In this document: positions 35,032 to 45,690 of the stretch, piece by piece | Position numbering within the stretch: the first letter of the stretch is position 1 | Layout of the letters: every line of letters starts with the position of its first letter | Assembly: GCF_037975245.1 (NCBI RefSeq) | Contig: NC_092563.1 | Span: forward strand, 27,119,960-27,183,959 | Length of the DNA stretch: 64,000 nt | Source of the DNA: Apostichopus japonicus | Lineage: Eukaryota; Echinodermata; Holothuroidea; Aspidochirotida; Stichopodidae | Direction of reading: 5' to 3' | The notes under the pieces: model-generated | Database searches by the model: none | The model's input: the letters and a program-made list of their open reading frames with translations, nothing else | What the model was told of the DNA's origin: nothing | Translations under genes and position numbers: made by a program

Positions 35032-35286
35032 TGGAATTGCCCCTATAGTTTTTAAAATTATTTGATCTAAGCCATTCCCCTTGATGACAGGAGAAATATC
35101 TGTAAGTTTTAGACCATCCATACTACCAGTGATGATCACAAATTAACAAGATGACATATGCAAGGAAGAAGAAAATCAATATTACTTTGTAGGAGATCTC
35201 TCGGAAATATGTCACTAGGGGAGCATTTAATTCCAGTATCACTAATTATCTCTCTTAACTCATCAATAGCATGTAAAGTGTATATG

Positions 35287-35290
35287 TATG

Positions 35291-35342
<52 letters not shown>
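35287..35342. repeat. (TA)n microsatellite
   Basis: A TA dinucleotide run with one ACATA interruption. A second such tract lies at about 35,521-35,600, on the right side of the perfect hairpin. Confidence 0.95.
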
Positions 35343-35402
35343 TCACACGTATAAGTATAATCAGTAGAAGCAGAAAGTGCTCAATACCGTAGTAGAGCAA
35401 TA

Positions 35403-35524
35403 ATATCACATATAGACAAGATATACAATTTACACCATATTGCTACCCTGGGTTTCACGCACGCCTGCGTGAAACCCAGGGTAGCAATATGGTGTAAATT
35501 GTATATCTTGTCTATATGTGATAT
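35403..35524. repeat. Perfect 59-bp inverted repeat with 4-base loop
   Basis: The arms 35,403-35,461 and 35,466-35,524 are complementary at all 59 positions, with loop CGCC. The stem includes ACCCTGGGTTTCACGCA next to the loop and an AT-rich outer half starting ATATCACATATAGAC. The outer end runs into a TA microsatellite on the right. There is no coding role. It could be a snap-back MITE or, if transcribed, a source of a long hairpin RNA. Confidence 0.97.
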
Positions 35525-35556
35525 ATATATATATATATACATACATATATATATAT

Positions 35557-35590
<34 letters not shown>

Positions 35591-35669
35591 TCATATATAT
35601 TTTGCTACAGCATAAATTCAATGCAACCATCCATTATCACTGCTTTCAGTAAAAGCAACACTCACTCAC

Positions 35670-35853
35670 CGTTTGTAAACTCCACTAGTTTGTCCTGTAG
35701 AGTGATTGAGGCATTGCAAGTCCTGAATACTCTAGTAGTCAGGCGAGGCATCTGTGTCTTCAGGTATGTGTTCAGTTTGGTCGGTGTCAGTTTATCAAAC
35801 AATTCTTCACTTTCTTCTCTATGATGTTTAAATTCCTGAATTTTCTCATAGAC
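35670..35853 (-). CDS. TOP1: TOP1 exon with second catalytic arginine
   Basis: This 184-bp exon lies between acceptor ATCTTGTAG and donor ACG|GTGAGT. It starts in phase 0 and ends with one base of a split Glu codon, which the next exon (18,347) completes. It encodes [20 protein letters not shown], then [20 protein letters not shown] and [15 protein letters not shown]. The Arg of VFRT(C/Y)NAS corresponds to Arg590 of human TOP1, which contacts the scissile phosphate. In vertebrates the motif is FRTYNAS, so Tyr to Cys is a substitution beside it, not at the catalytic residue. The exon is intact. Confidence 0.94.
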
Positions 35854-36322
35854 CTACAAGATATGAAGGCAAGAAATGAAGTCATCTTTAAATGTTCAGA
35901 TCGGATGATATTATTACTATTTTGTGTGGCTGTTTTGTTATTTTGTGTTCAATTATTTGGTACCAATAACTTTATACGGATGGTGTGCCAACCTCTAAAG
36001 ACACAAAAAATACTATATAATTGTAAAGCCGGGAGTGGTCAGGTTGTCTGTGTGGTAACGCCCATTGCGGGAGATGGGGTGACACAAATGATTGAGTCAA
36101 AGATTGGTTTACTTGGCAAGCAGTGTAATAACACTCCCCTCTAGCGAGCTATAAATGTGAAAGAAGAAAACAAGAAAACCACTTAAATAGTTTCTTAAGG
36201 ATTAAGAAACAGTATAGCCTGACCGTTCATGATAAGTAACACCCCTTTAAATTTTTAGAAATAAATTAGAAGACTCCTTTAAGCTGTCTCAGTGAGCTAA
36301 AATTAACCTGGCCGCAGAACAG

Positions 36323-36838
36323 CAGACCTGTCAACCTGTTTGACCCCAAAATAGGGAGAATAACATTTTTCAAAATAGGGAGAACAAGGGGAAAATAGGG
36401 AGGTTGGTAATTTCAACTGAAATGATATAAATACTCCTAAATAAGTATAGTCTACTTATGCAATACAATGAGAGAATCATCCAATCAGTGTTTCTTGTTG
36501 TAGTTAACAGCAGCTCGCTTCGCTTTGTACAGGGTTTCTTTAGTAGGCTTCCATTTGAAATAGGGAACAGTGGACTCTGGGTACTGTGACTTCATGGCTA
36601 GTATGCTAGATAGAGTCCCATCAAGCTTGAGACTTGACCGACTGTCTGTCTTGTTCTTGCGAACTACACTGAATAGCCTTTCCTGTTCAGCGTTACTGTG
36701 GGGAATTACTACATAGGACTAATTGTTGGCTATTTTCAGAAATGTCGCAAGTGTAGAACATAGAAAAACCGGGAGAATAGAATATGAAACCGGGAGGTTG
36801 GGAGATTTGGGTAAAAACCGGGAGAGTTGACAGGTATG
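36323..36838 (-). mobile_element. Deleted hAT element with CAGACCTGTCAAC ends
   Basis: The left end reads CAGACCTGTCAAC and the complemented right end CATACCTGTCAAC (12 of 13). GAACAG is present at both flanks (left CAGAACAG, right GAACAGTA), consistent with an eroded 8-bp duplication. Subterminal DNA on both sides is full of GGGAGA or CCGGGAG words. The 516-bp element has kept only the last part of its transposase. It lies in a TOP1 intron, on the same strand as TOP1. Confidence 0.8.
36485..36721 (-). pseudogene. hAT transposase C-terminal exon, intact frame
   Basis: An open frame without its own ATG reads, on the minus strand, VVIPHSNAEQERLFSVVRKN, then KTDSRSSLKLDGTLSSILAM and KPTKETLYKAKRAAVNYNKK before the stop at 36,487-36,485. 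SNAEQERLFS..RKNKTD is the hallmark of the hAT C-terminal dimerisation domain. The frame has no stops or shifts over about 79 codons, so the element is younger than the one at 6151, but the rest of the transposase is deleted. It lies within inverted hAT ends, which supports the call. Confidence 0.88.
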
Positions 36839-38209
36839 GAACAGTAACAATTAATCTTAGACATATCTAGGTGATGTTCCTCAGACAAAATGATAACTGG
36901 AATTTACAAACAATACATGTGCAGTTTACCCCTTGACATAGGTATAAAATTGAACACCACTGGGGGTCTCACTTTCATATAACCCTAATCTTTGCTTCCA
37001 ACAATATTACCAAACATATGGGCATTTTCCCTTAATATAAATGGCAGCTCAAGAACTGAATAAACATTTGGTTCCTTTCAACTCATTCTATACATTACTG
37101 AAACAATTCACTAAGAATCAATGGGATACAAATCAGTACCATACCTACACTGTTATGTGTGCAACAATTATGTTTAACGACACAAGGGCGCAGCCATTTT
37201 ATAACAATGCTATGGTGAAGAATATCTGAGGGCACTATGAGTGAACACCTCTACAGTCACTAACTCATACAGCCTAAGTGTAATATAACCCGATAGGCTC
37301 CAGAGCTTACAATACACTTGCCCAGTCAGGGTATAATCTAAACATGCAAGCTATATACAAACATAATATCCCAGAGGGTCATTTGCCATAAGCCATGCCT
37401 ATTAAACAATTAGTTAACATAAAATCTCAAGTCACATGTATGCAGTAGTAGAAGAAAAGTTAGTTCCTTTACTGTAACTTGTTCCCCCCCCCCCCCCCCC
37501 ATTGGAACAGCGAATGTAACTTGAACACAAAGCTATAATGACAATCTACTCGTCCTTGTTCGAGCCCTACAAACAACAATTAAAATACAGGGTATTTGCC
37601 CTCGAGATAATCAATCTTAGGAAGACTACAAATGAAATACATATTTACCTCATAGAGCTTTTAAGTTGCCACGCAATGGTGAAAATAAACATTTTTTTAA
37701 TCAATGAGGTGTTGCATGCACGTGTAGTATTACGAGCACTGAATAACAAGTAAAAGTTAACTTTGGTTAGAGACTTTTTGCAGGGTGTCCAACACTCAAC
37801 TAAAGGAGCTGTGGGGAACCAAATAGGTAAAATAATGCATATTCTCACATCATATTGTGGCTTCTGACACAAGGAAATTAATTTAGTACACGATATTCTC
37901 TTTAATTTCAAGGTTCTTGCAGTAGTATGTATGCTCTCAGTTTGTCCTGAGACATACCGCGATTAGCAAGGTTCAACAACCTCATGAATATCAAGTAAAA
38001 AAAGTCATGAATAGTAATTACAAGAGGTCATTGACTATGCCGGCATTATGCTGGCCAGCATTTTGCTTTGAACACTTATTCGGAAGTTTGGCAGTAAAAT
38101 GCAAACAAATGAAGTTTGTATACAAGTACCAACAATGTATAGCACTTTCTGTACTGAGAAACTTCACATTTTCAGCATTTCATGATAAACAAAAATTGCA
38201 TAAACTTAC
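36839..38209. other. TOP1 intron without recognised gene
   Basis: No transposon protein is recognised. A C-run of about 18 lies at 37,483-37,500. Confidence 0.5.
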
Positions 38210-38419
38210 TTTTTTCTCTACTTCTACTTTTTTCTGATATTCTACTTTGCTCTTTCCGACGAAATTAAACTCAACAAAACACTTGTTTCCCTCCTGCGGC
38301 AGCAACATGATATGCTTAACCATGAGATTGCAGCAGCCCACTGCGCCCTCCTCGTCCCCTTCCTCCTCCTCTTCGGCAGCCTCACCTTCTTCCGCCTTGT
38401 TACCAGCTCTAAAGGTCAA
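38210..38419 (-). CDS. TOP1: TOP1 exon with catalytic lysine
   Basis: This 210-bp exon has phase 0 at both ends, with acceptor GCTGGGATTCAG and donor AAA|GTAAGT. It encodes LTFRAGNKAEEGEAAEEEEE, an acidic run longer than usual, then VGCCNLMVKHIMLL and VEFNFVGKSKVEY, ending VEVEKK. The Lys of VGKSKVEY corresponds to Lys532 of human TOP1, the general acid for DNA cleavage. VGCC is a conserved core landmark. The Glu-rich insertion (about 10 residues more than in human) lies in a surface loop. Joined to the exons on both sides without a phase conflict. Confidence 0.95.
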
Positions 38420-38865
38420 CTGAATCCCAGCAACAGAGAAAGTCAAAAGAAAAGACGTCAGATCACTCAGGTCAGACGATTACATTTTATGACAAGATAA
38501 TGCAAGCATTCCCAAACAATTGATGAACTTAAATTGTACAAACCACATGCACCAGAAATCACAGGATTTGGTGAACACTAAGTAATTGCTTCTTTTCTAT
38601 AGACTTGCAAATAACACATGCATGCATACTTGGGACTTCCAGTTGGTTGTTTTCACATCTTCTATAAATCTACTTGTTTCATCTCCAGTATTCACATCTA
38701 TCTATGTTGCCTCACACTATTTTTGGATACACTCATAAATATTTAAAAAAATATAAACATATAAAATAAAATTACTCTGAGGGTATGACATTTATGTTAG
38801 CAAAAGGCAATTTTTGACCTTGACACTTATATCATCTTATTATAATAACATTGTGATAACAAATA

Positions 38866-41128
38866 TTGATTAATATCCCAGGATGTACACTGATCAATAT
38901 CCCAGGATGTACATTGTACAATATCCCAGGATGTACACTGATCAATATCCCAGGATGTACACTGATCAATATCCCAGAAAGTACACTGATCAATCTCCCA
39001 GGATGTAGACTGATCAGTATCCCAGGATATACACTGATCAATATCCCAGGATGTACACTGATCAATATCCCAGGATGTACACCGATCAATATCCCAGGAT
39101 GTACATCGATATCCCAGGATGTACACTGATCAATATCCCAGGATGTACACTGATCAATATCCCAGGATGTGGACTGATCAATATCCCAGGATGTGGACTG
39201 ATCAATATCCCAGGATGTACACTGATCAATATCCCAGGAAGTACACTGATCAATCTCCCAGGATGTAGTCTGATCAATATCCCAGGATGTACACTGATCA
39301 ATATCCCAGGATGTACACCGATCAATATCCCAGGAAGTACACTGATCAATATCCCAGGAAGTACACTGATCAATATCCCAGGATGTAGACTGATCAATAT
39401 CCCAGGATGTACACTGATCAATATCCCAGGATGTACACCGATCAATATCCCAGGAAGTACACTGATCAATATCCCAGGAAGTACACTGATCAATATCCCA
39501 TGATGTACATCGATATCCCAGGATGTACACTGATCAATATCCCAGGATGTACACTGATCAATATCCCAGGATGTGGACTGATCAATATCCCAGGATGTGG
39601 ACTGATCAATATCCCAGGATGTACACTGATCAATATCCCAGGAAGTACACTGATCAATCTCCCAGGATGTAGTCTGATCAATATCCCAGGATGTACACTG
39701 ATCAAGATCCCAGGATGTACACCGATCAATATCCCAGGAAGTACACTGATCAATATCTCAGGATGTACACTGATCAATATCCCATGATGTACATCGATAT
39801 CCCAGGATGTACACTGATCAATATCCCAGGATGTACACTGATCAATATCCCAGGATGTACATTGATCAATATCCCAGGATGTACACTGATCAATATCCCA
39901 GGATGTGGACTGATCAATATCCCAGGATGTACACTGATCAATATCCCAGGAAGTACACTGATCAATCTCCCAGGATGTAGTCTGATCAATATCCCAGGAT
40001 GTACACTGATCAATCTCCCAGGATGTAGACTGATCAATATCCCAGGAAGTACACTGATCAATATCCCATGATGTACATCGATATCCCAGGATGTACACTG
40101 ATCATTCTCCCAGGATGTAGACTGATCAATATCCCAGGAAGTACACTGATCAATATCCCAGGATGTACACCGATCAATATCCCAGGAAGTACACTGATCA
40201 ATATCCCATGATGTACATCGATATCCCAGGATGTACACTGATCAATATCCCAGGATGTACACTGATCAATATCCCAGGATGTACACTGATCAATATCCCA
40301 GGATGTGGACTGATCAATATCCCAGGATGTGGACTGATCAATATCCCAGGATGTACACTGATCAATATCCCAGGAAGTACACTGATCAATCTCCCAGGAT
40401 GTAGTCTGATCAATATCCCAGGATGTACACTGATCAATATCCCAGGATGTACACCGATCAATATCCCAGGAAGTACACTGATCAATATCTCAGGATGTAC
40501 ACTGATCAATATCCCAAGATGTACATCGATATCCCAGGATGTACACTGATCAATATCCCAGGATGTGGACTGATCAATATCCCAGGATGTGGACTGATCA
40601 ATATCCCAGGATGTACACTGATCAATATCCCAGGAAGTACACTGATCAATCTCCCAGGATGTAGTCTGATCAATATCCCAGGATGTACACTGATCAATAT
40701 CCCAGGATGTAGACTGATCAATATCCCAGGAAGTACACTGATCAATATCTCAGGATGTACACTGATCAATATCCCATGATGTACATCGATATCCCAGGAT
40801 GTACACTGATCAATATCCAAGGATGTACACTGATCAATATCCCAGGATGTACACTGATTAATATCCCAGGATGTACACTGATCAATATCCCAGGATTTAC
40901 AATGAGCAATATCCCAGGATTTACACTGAAAAATATCCCAGGATTTACACTGATCAGTATCCCATGATGTACACTGGTCGATATCCCAGGATGTACACTG
41001 ATCAATATCCCAGGATGTACACTGATTAATATCCCAGGATGTGCACTGATCAATATCCCAGGATGTACAATGATCAATATCCCAGGATGTACATTGATCA
41101 ATATGCCAGGATGTACAATGATCAATAC
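38866..41128. repeat. 24-bp minisatellite, about 94 units, starting at a splice donor
   Basis: The consensus plus-strand unit is GATCAATATCCCAGGATGTA followed by CACT. Variants (AAGTACACT, ATGTGGACT, ATGTAGTCT, ATCTCCC, and an 18-bp form CATCGATATCCCAGGATG) recur in the same order, giving larger repeats of about 260-310 bp marked by CATCGAT at about 39,104, 39,508, 39,793, 40,076, 40,216, 40,524 and 40,784. Since 24 is a multiple of three, several frames on both strands stay open for up to 230 codons; these are by-products. The right edge touches the TOP1 exon donor at 41,128. Confidence 0.97.
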
Positions 41129-41272
41129 CTTATCAATGAAATAGAGTGCTACACCCCGTTGTCTGATTTCCCTGTCCGTGCTCTCCCAATCCTTTTTGTA
41201 TGCATCTCTGATTTTCGGCAAACGTTTCTTCAATGTCCTGGCAGTCTCATATTTCATCCAATCTTTCTCTCC
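41129..41272 (-). CDS. TOP1: TOP1 exon with first catalytic arginine
   Basis: This 144-bp exon of 48 codons is phase 0 at both ends, with acceptor TTTGTTTTAG and donor AAG|GTATTG. It encodes GEKDWMKYETARTLKKRLPK, then DAYKKDWESTDREIRQRGVA and LYFIDK. In human TOP1 the same block reads almost identically, and an Arg in the (V/I)RQR segment is Arg488, which is catalytic. The donor GTATTG is weaker than the others and is the first unit of a 24-bp minisatellite. If the donor is not used, the frame stays open for a further 120 codons into the repeat. Confidence 0.95.
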
Positions 41273-42049
41273 CTAAAACAAATGCAAATTTAAAAAACAT
41301 GCAAATTTTGCCACCTTGTCAGAAATTAAAATGTTTAAAATTCAATTATTTTAATATAAACTATAGGTAAAAATATATGGAGGTCACAAAGACAATCTTC
41401 ATTTATGTAGTGCCTTCAGAAGAACTTGCATGTCGCAAACTAAGCTCAGAAACATGGGACTCTTAGGGCCTGTTCAATCATAGCCAAATAGCTCCAGATT
41501 GGAAACATATCACAACATTTATAATAAAGATTGGTCTCAATGTCTGCAATAATTTGGTGAAAAATGGAGAGGAGGTAATGTAATCTCAAAAAGGTACATG
41601 AAACCAAGTGCCCTACCTTTGTCTGTCTAACCAAGCCCCCTCCCCCCAACCCCGACCTTAACAGCATAGCGTAACAACATGATATACCATAGCAAAACAT
41701 AGAATAGCATTGCAAATTCTATTGCATATCTAATTGAGGACAACATAATATACAACATAATTTTGTAGAGCAAACTGACATCACTTACAACATGGTATAG
41801 AATACCAGAGGGCACAAGTTGTATATATCGTGCTACTAACCCCCCCCCCCCGCCACAGGCACCAGTTATCGCGGGCCTTCTCCTGAACTTTTCGGGAGCC
41901 GTTTCCGAAGCCCTCGTTTTTAAAGGTTTTTCGGGTGCCGTTTCATAAGCCTGCGCCACTCATCCAAAATGTACTTTCTTATGCAAACTGTCCAAAGTAC
42001 AACATGTCACGGTCAAGCAACGACCTTTCTTACGTGAACTGTCCATCCC

Positions 42050-43120
42050 CTCATCATATTTGATATGATGGTCCCCTAATCATAGCGCTCCCGTTTGTAA
42101 GAGAAAAAATAGTATCAAAACATTGGTAGTTGCAAGACTGCCAATGCACTTATAGCCAGAATGACCTTTCCTGCATGAACTCTCCAAAGGAACTTACGTC
42201 ACAGTCAAGCAGCACTAAAACACAAAAGTGCTTATCAGGAATGTTAGATCAAGAAGATATGATGATTGAAGATAAAAACTTTTGTGTTTTTTGGGGGCAT
42301 GCCTGCATGCCGTTCATATAAAAGCCAATGCCGCTGTTGCAAATGCACTCAATTTCTCTGATCTTAGAGAGTGTCTGTTGGATTCAAATATTCAAAACGT
42401 CACAAGAACGTTGTGGCTGGTTGGGACGTTTAGACTAGCGCCCAAAAGCGGGAGTGCTGCTGGAGCCGCCTGGTAAAAATTTGCATACTGTACCTGAACA
42501 ATGTCTCTAGTGTTACAGAGACTTTTCACTGAAACCCGCCGGGTACCATTTAGACCTGACAGGCTGCGGCGGTTAATGCAATAACTATAACCGGGACGTC
42601 ATAAACCACGCTCATGATTGGAAGATGGCGGAGTGGCCGACAGACGAGGAGTAACAGAAAGGAAGGGTGTGAGAAACGATCTCAGACAATTTTTAAAGTA
42701 CATTTTGCAGTGCTGCAAAACTCCTCCAAAATGCAAAGACTAAGGGCTTCTATTAAGATTATCGGCTCTTTTTAGGGCCACGATATTCCAGAAAGAGCAA
42801 GCTTTTCTCCTCCATTAAACAATACCATCTGTGTGTTTGTGTCTATTTTTTATTGATTTGTTTTTATCCGTATTCATAAATTGCATATTCACTAAGGATG
42901 ATATCTGTCTCCACTTTGATGGTCTGGTTTTATTCACGGTTTAGTAGGTTCATATATTAAGGCGGGAGATGCAAAATTTGCATGCGTTGAACTTTTTGTC
43001 TTCGTTTGTTTTGGGGTTTTGCCCGTTTAAATAACGCGCAGAGTCGTTAAGTCACCACTAATGTCATAAGGAGGGTAAATTTCATTGTCTAGCACACTCC
43101 CTTAACTTTCTGAAACCGAG
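42050..43120. other. Stretch without a recognised gene
   Basis: No exon or transposon protein could be recognised, although I checked it for missing TOP1 exons on the minus strand. Confidence 0.45.
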
Positions 43121-43124
43121 CCCA

Positions 43125-43560
43125 AAAAGATTTCCTCAAAGAGCAAAAGAGCACAACGTGAGCAAAAAGAGAGTAATTGAGTGTTTTGCGAGCAAAGTCT
43201 TTGAGCAATTGAGAACGTGCTCTAATTAGAATTATAGCACCAAGCAAAACCTCATGATGTGGTTCATGTGATGGGCACGAGTGCACAAAATAAGTGACTC
43301 AAAGAGCTAAAGAGCAAATCATGAGCAAAAGGAGAGTTATTGAGTGTTCGCAAGCAAAGTCTTTGAGCATTTGAGAGCGTGCTCATATTAGAATTAGCAA
43401 AACGAAAATGCATTTTGAGGTTAATGTGGTGAGCAAGCGAGCAAAGAGCATAAGAGCACACCGTGAGCAAAATGACAGTAGTTGAGTGTATCGCGAGCAA
43501 TGTCTTTGAGCAATTGAGCACATGCTCATAATAGAATTAGAAACAAAACAACAACTCATG
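43125..43560. repeat. Tandem repeat, three diverged units of 140-160 bp
   Basis: Three copies are anchored by GAGAGTAATTGAGTG (about 43,170), GAGAGTTATTGAGTG (about 43,331) and GACAGTAGTTGAGTG (about 43,473). Each has AGAGCA(T)AAGAGCACA..GTGAGCAAAA before it and GCGAGCAA(A/T)GTCTTTGAGCA..GTGCTC, then TAGAATTA, after it. GAGCA words are repeated within each unit, so a shorter ancestral repeat is likely. Confidence 0.85.
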
Positions 43561-43839
43561 ATCCTTGATTGACCCCTATACACTTTGGACATGGGGATCA
43601 CAAAATATTTTGACCACAGGGTCAAGTTAAAAAAGAAGGCGATATTTGTAGTTTTTTTGTTTTTTTTCTTATTACTTTGTGTGCAACACACCGTCATGCA
43701 AGAAAGTACAGTGGGTACAAATAACAGTGATGTAGTGCATCAAGTTTTCTCGGTTTTTTCACGGTGCGGTCTCGGGCAAGAGCAAGATTCTTTCTTCAGA
43801 TTGAGCGTATATAGTCACCAATGTCTTTTGACGACTTAC

Positions 43840-44600
43840 AACTCATTGTCATCATCCTCCACGGTCACACCCGCTTTCCTTTTTGTTCTTCAGTCCATGA
43901 TTTAAAACCTTCGTCATGGCCTTATTGAGTTGGATCATGGTCATCCAAGTTTCTACCGCATCGTACAAATGATCACCATCCTCCTCGATGTCCTCCTCAT
44001 CAAGTTCCTCTTTGTTCTCAGTCCATGATTGATATCTTTGACATTGCCTGATTGAGTTCGAGCAAGTGCATCCTAGTCTCTATGGCATCATACGCACGTT
44101 CTCCATCATGTCATCGCTATCGTCACCACCATCATCACTACCACTACTGCAAGTACCATCTGATGTTTCGTGGCACGGTTTATCCAGCGCTTGTCCTTTC
44201 TCGGCGAGTTTCCTCCCGTTCGATGACTGTGCAGTTCCTTCTGAAGCTATTCCCTCTGCTTTGTGTCATTATAAAAATTGGGGCGAACGTCTTCCAAACA
44301 ATAACTCTATCAAAGACGAGGTTCTCAAAAAGCGTCAACTTTGGTGATGAAATGTCTTCGAAAGCTTGGGGAATTCGTCGATTCGCTGATTCGTTTCTTC
44401 ATTCACAAAGTAGGGTTTATATTCTGCCACATACATCTGCAAGCTGGCGTTGTACAATTCATCCAGGATTTCTGGAAAAGTTTGTTTGTCATCCATGATA
44501 ACCAGTTGGAATATTGTTCTTGATTTGAACTCCTCGCTCCTTCTCAATATTGATGCGAAAGAAATCAAACTGAATTCCATCCTGAAATATTTCATCCTTT
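43840..44600 (-). pseudogene. Decayed acidic coding region, unrecognised, with internal duplication
   Basis: On the minus strand, frames that look protein-like but break several times include IMDDKQTFPEILDELYN (about 44,500), NLVFDRVIVWKTFAP and MTQSRGNSF-like sequence (about 44,300-44,230), then a Ser/Asp-rich GSDDGGDDSDDMMENVRMM (about 44,150-44,090) and DEEDIEEDGDHLYDAVETWM (about 44,015-43,945). The acidic segment with the following helix-like part is present twice in tandem (about 44,150-44,025 and 44,020-43,890). At least three stops or shifts exist. I do not recognise the family. Position inside a block with inverted ends suggests a transposon gene. Confidence 0.45.
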
Positions 44601-44864
44601 TTTAGGCTCATTGCCAACATAAAAATGACATCATTATCTGGTGGTGTTTCAACTCATGCGTTTCTTAAATTAGATGACAATGTCATCGAATGTGTTACGA
44701 CTTGTTTACGCATTACTAATTATAAAAGATAACAACATCGATGACAACCTTGTGGCCACTTCTAGTTAGAAACTACATTGCTTGCCCGTGACCTTTTGTG
44801 CTTTGGACAGTTCACATTAGAAAGTACATTGGATAAGTGGTGAAGGCTCCCCCAAAACAGGAGA

Positions 44865-45230
44865 CAGCCCCAGAAGAACGGGTGCCTGCGGAATAGTAAC
44901 AGGAGAGACTGCACCTGGAAATAACCACACAGGGACTGAACCAATGGCTCCGGACTGTGCTGGCGAAGCCATGATGGCTCTACTTGATGTGGTGGAAAAT
45001 ATGACATCTGTGGGAACTCCACCAAAGGTACCGGACAAATGACTGAACTGCATTCCACCTCTAACGTGCTCAGCGATTTGCGAAGCCCGATTTCAAAGGC
45101 TTGAAGACAAGTTTGATGTGTGAATGGGGTAGATAGATCTTCTGCTTCAGCAGCAACAAGAACAACTGCAGAAGCAGGAAAAGATAATAAAGGCATTAAG
45201 AAACGACTTTCAGAGCGCACAACTTCTGTA
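44865..45230 (+). pseudogene. Gag-like coiled-coil fragment
   Basis: Plus-strand frames give GEAMMALLDVVENMTSVG (about 44,968) and, after a frame change, a coiled-coil-like LLLQQQQEQLQKQEKIIKAL (about 45,137-45,200) ending at a stop near 45,230. Gln/Lys-rich heptads of this sort occur at the start of several retrotransposon gag proteins, but the family is not identified. It lies upstream of a possible polypurine tract and LTR. Confidence 0.35.
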
Positions 45231-45690
45231 GAGCAACAAATAGTTCAGTAACCTGCCGAAGTTTATCCTACACCATCAGTATCCGATGCCATCGGAGGAG
45301 CATTGGAAGCCGTCAACGATGAAGATAATTTAATTTCAGTTATTATCCAGCCCCTCAGACGTTGACGTCTCCGAAAAGACTGCAGGCAGTGCAGGATAGT
45401 GGTAAGTGGCAGGATAGCGATAATGGCTCGAAAGCTTATGGTGCCTTTTTCTTCAGTACATGAAAGGGTTAATGGTAATACTTCCAGTAAGGTTAATAAG
45501 CAGCAGCTTGATGTTAGCAGGCTGTGTGAGATACTGTAAGGTGGTTGATTTTTTCTTATGCCCCTGCTCCTTCTCCACAGGCAGAAGTGAGTGAGTGGAA
45601 GAGGTTGCGTACCGGTATTGATTTAAGGAATACACATTTAAGGCACACCGTCTGTGCAAAGCAGGTGTAAATATGTTAATTATAGATGGT

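Larger units (their letters stand above)
18348..35669 (-). other. 17.3-kb TOP1 intron filled with repeats
   Basis: Bounded by donor GTGAGTGAGTG at the 35,669 side and acceptor CCTTAG at the 18,348 side. It holds, in coordinate order, a hAT element, a SINE, a second hAT-like element, a 3.3-kb satellite, Penelope-like and L2-like fragments, a Ty3/gypsy element, an unrecognised mobile-type gene and a perfect hairpin. All are listed separately. Confidence 0.85.
41750..45050. mobile_element. Transposon-like block with inverted GC-rich ends
   Basis: The left part (about 41,800-42,040) and right part (about 44,790-45,050) are inverted, diverged copies. They share GGAGCC..CTCATCCA..ATGTACTTTCT, CAAACTGTCCAAAG and TCACGG(T/G)CAAGCAA in the same order. 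The GC-rich outer portion with repeated GGCTCCCGAAAA, CAGGAGAC and GGTGCC words also recurs at 51,362-51,590 and around 59,400 and 63,855. Element limits are not resolved and no target duplication was found. The interior holds a GAGCAAA-type tandem repeat and a decayed acidic coding region. Confidence 0.5.

Noticed and set aside
19093-35620. YIYIYI- and CVCVCV-type frames at 18,980, 26,412, 35,158 and 35,381
   Set aside because: Translations of TA and CA microsatellites.
36030-36140. A tRNA-like SINE head
   Set aside because: Only a loose box A-like run is seen and box B is absent.
38827-41257. Long open frames in all directions (up to 232 codons) over 38.8-41.1 kb
   Set aside because: They are by-products of a 24-bp tandem repeat, whose period is a multiple of three. 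The exception, the in-frame extension of a TOP1 exon, is kept as a finding only.
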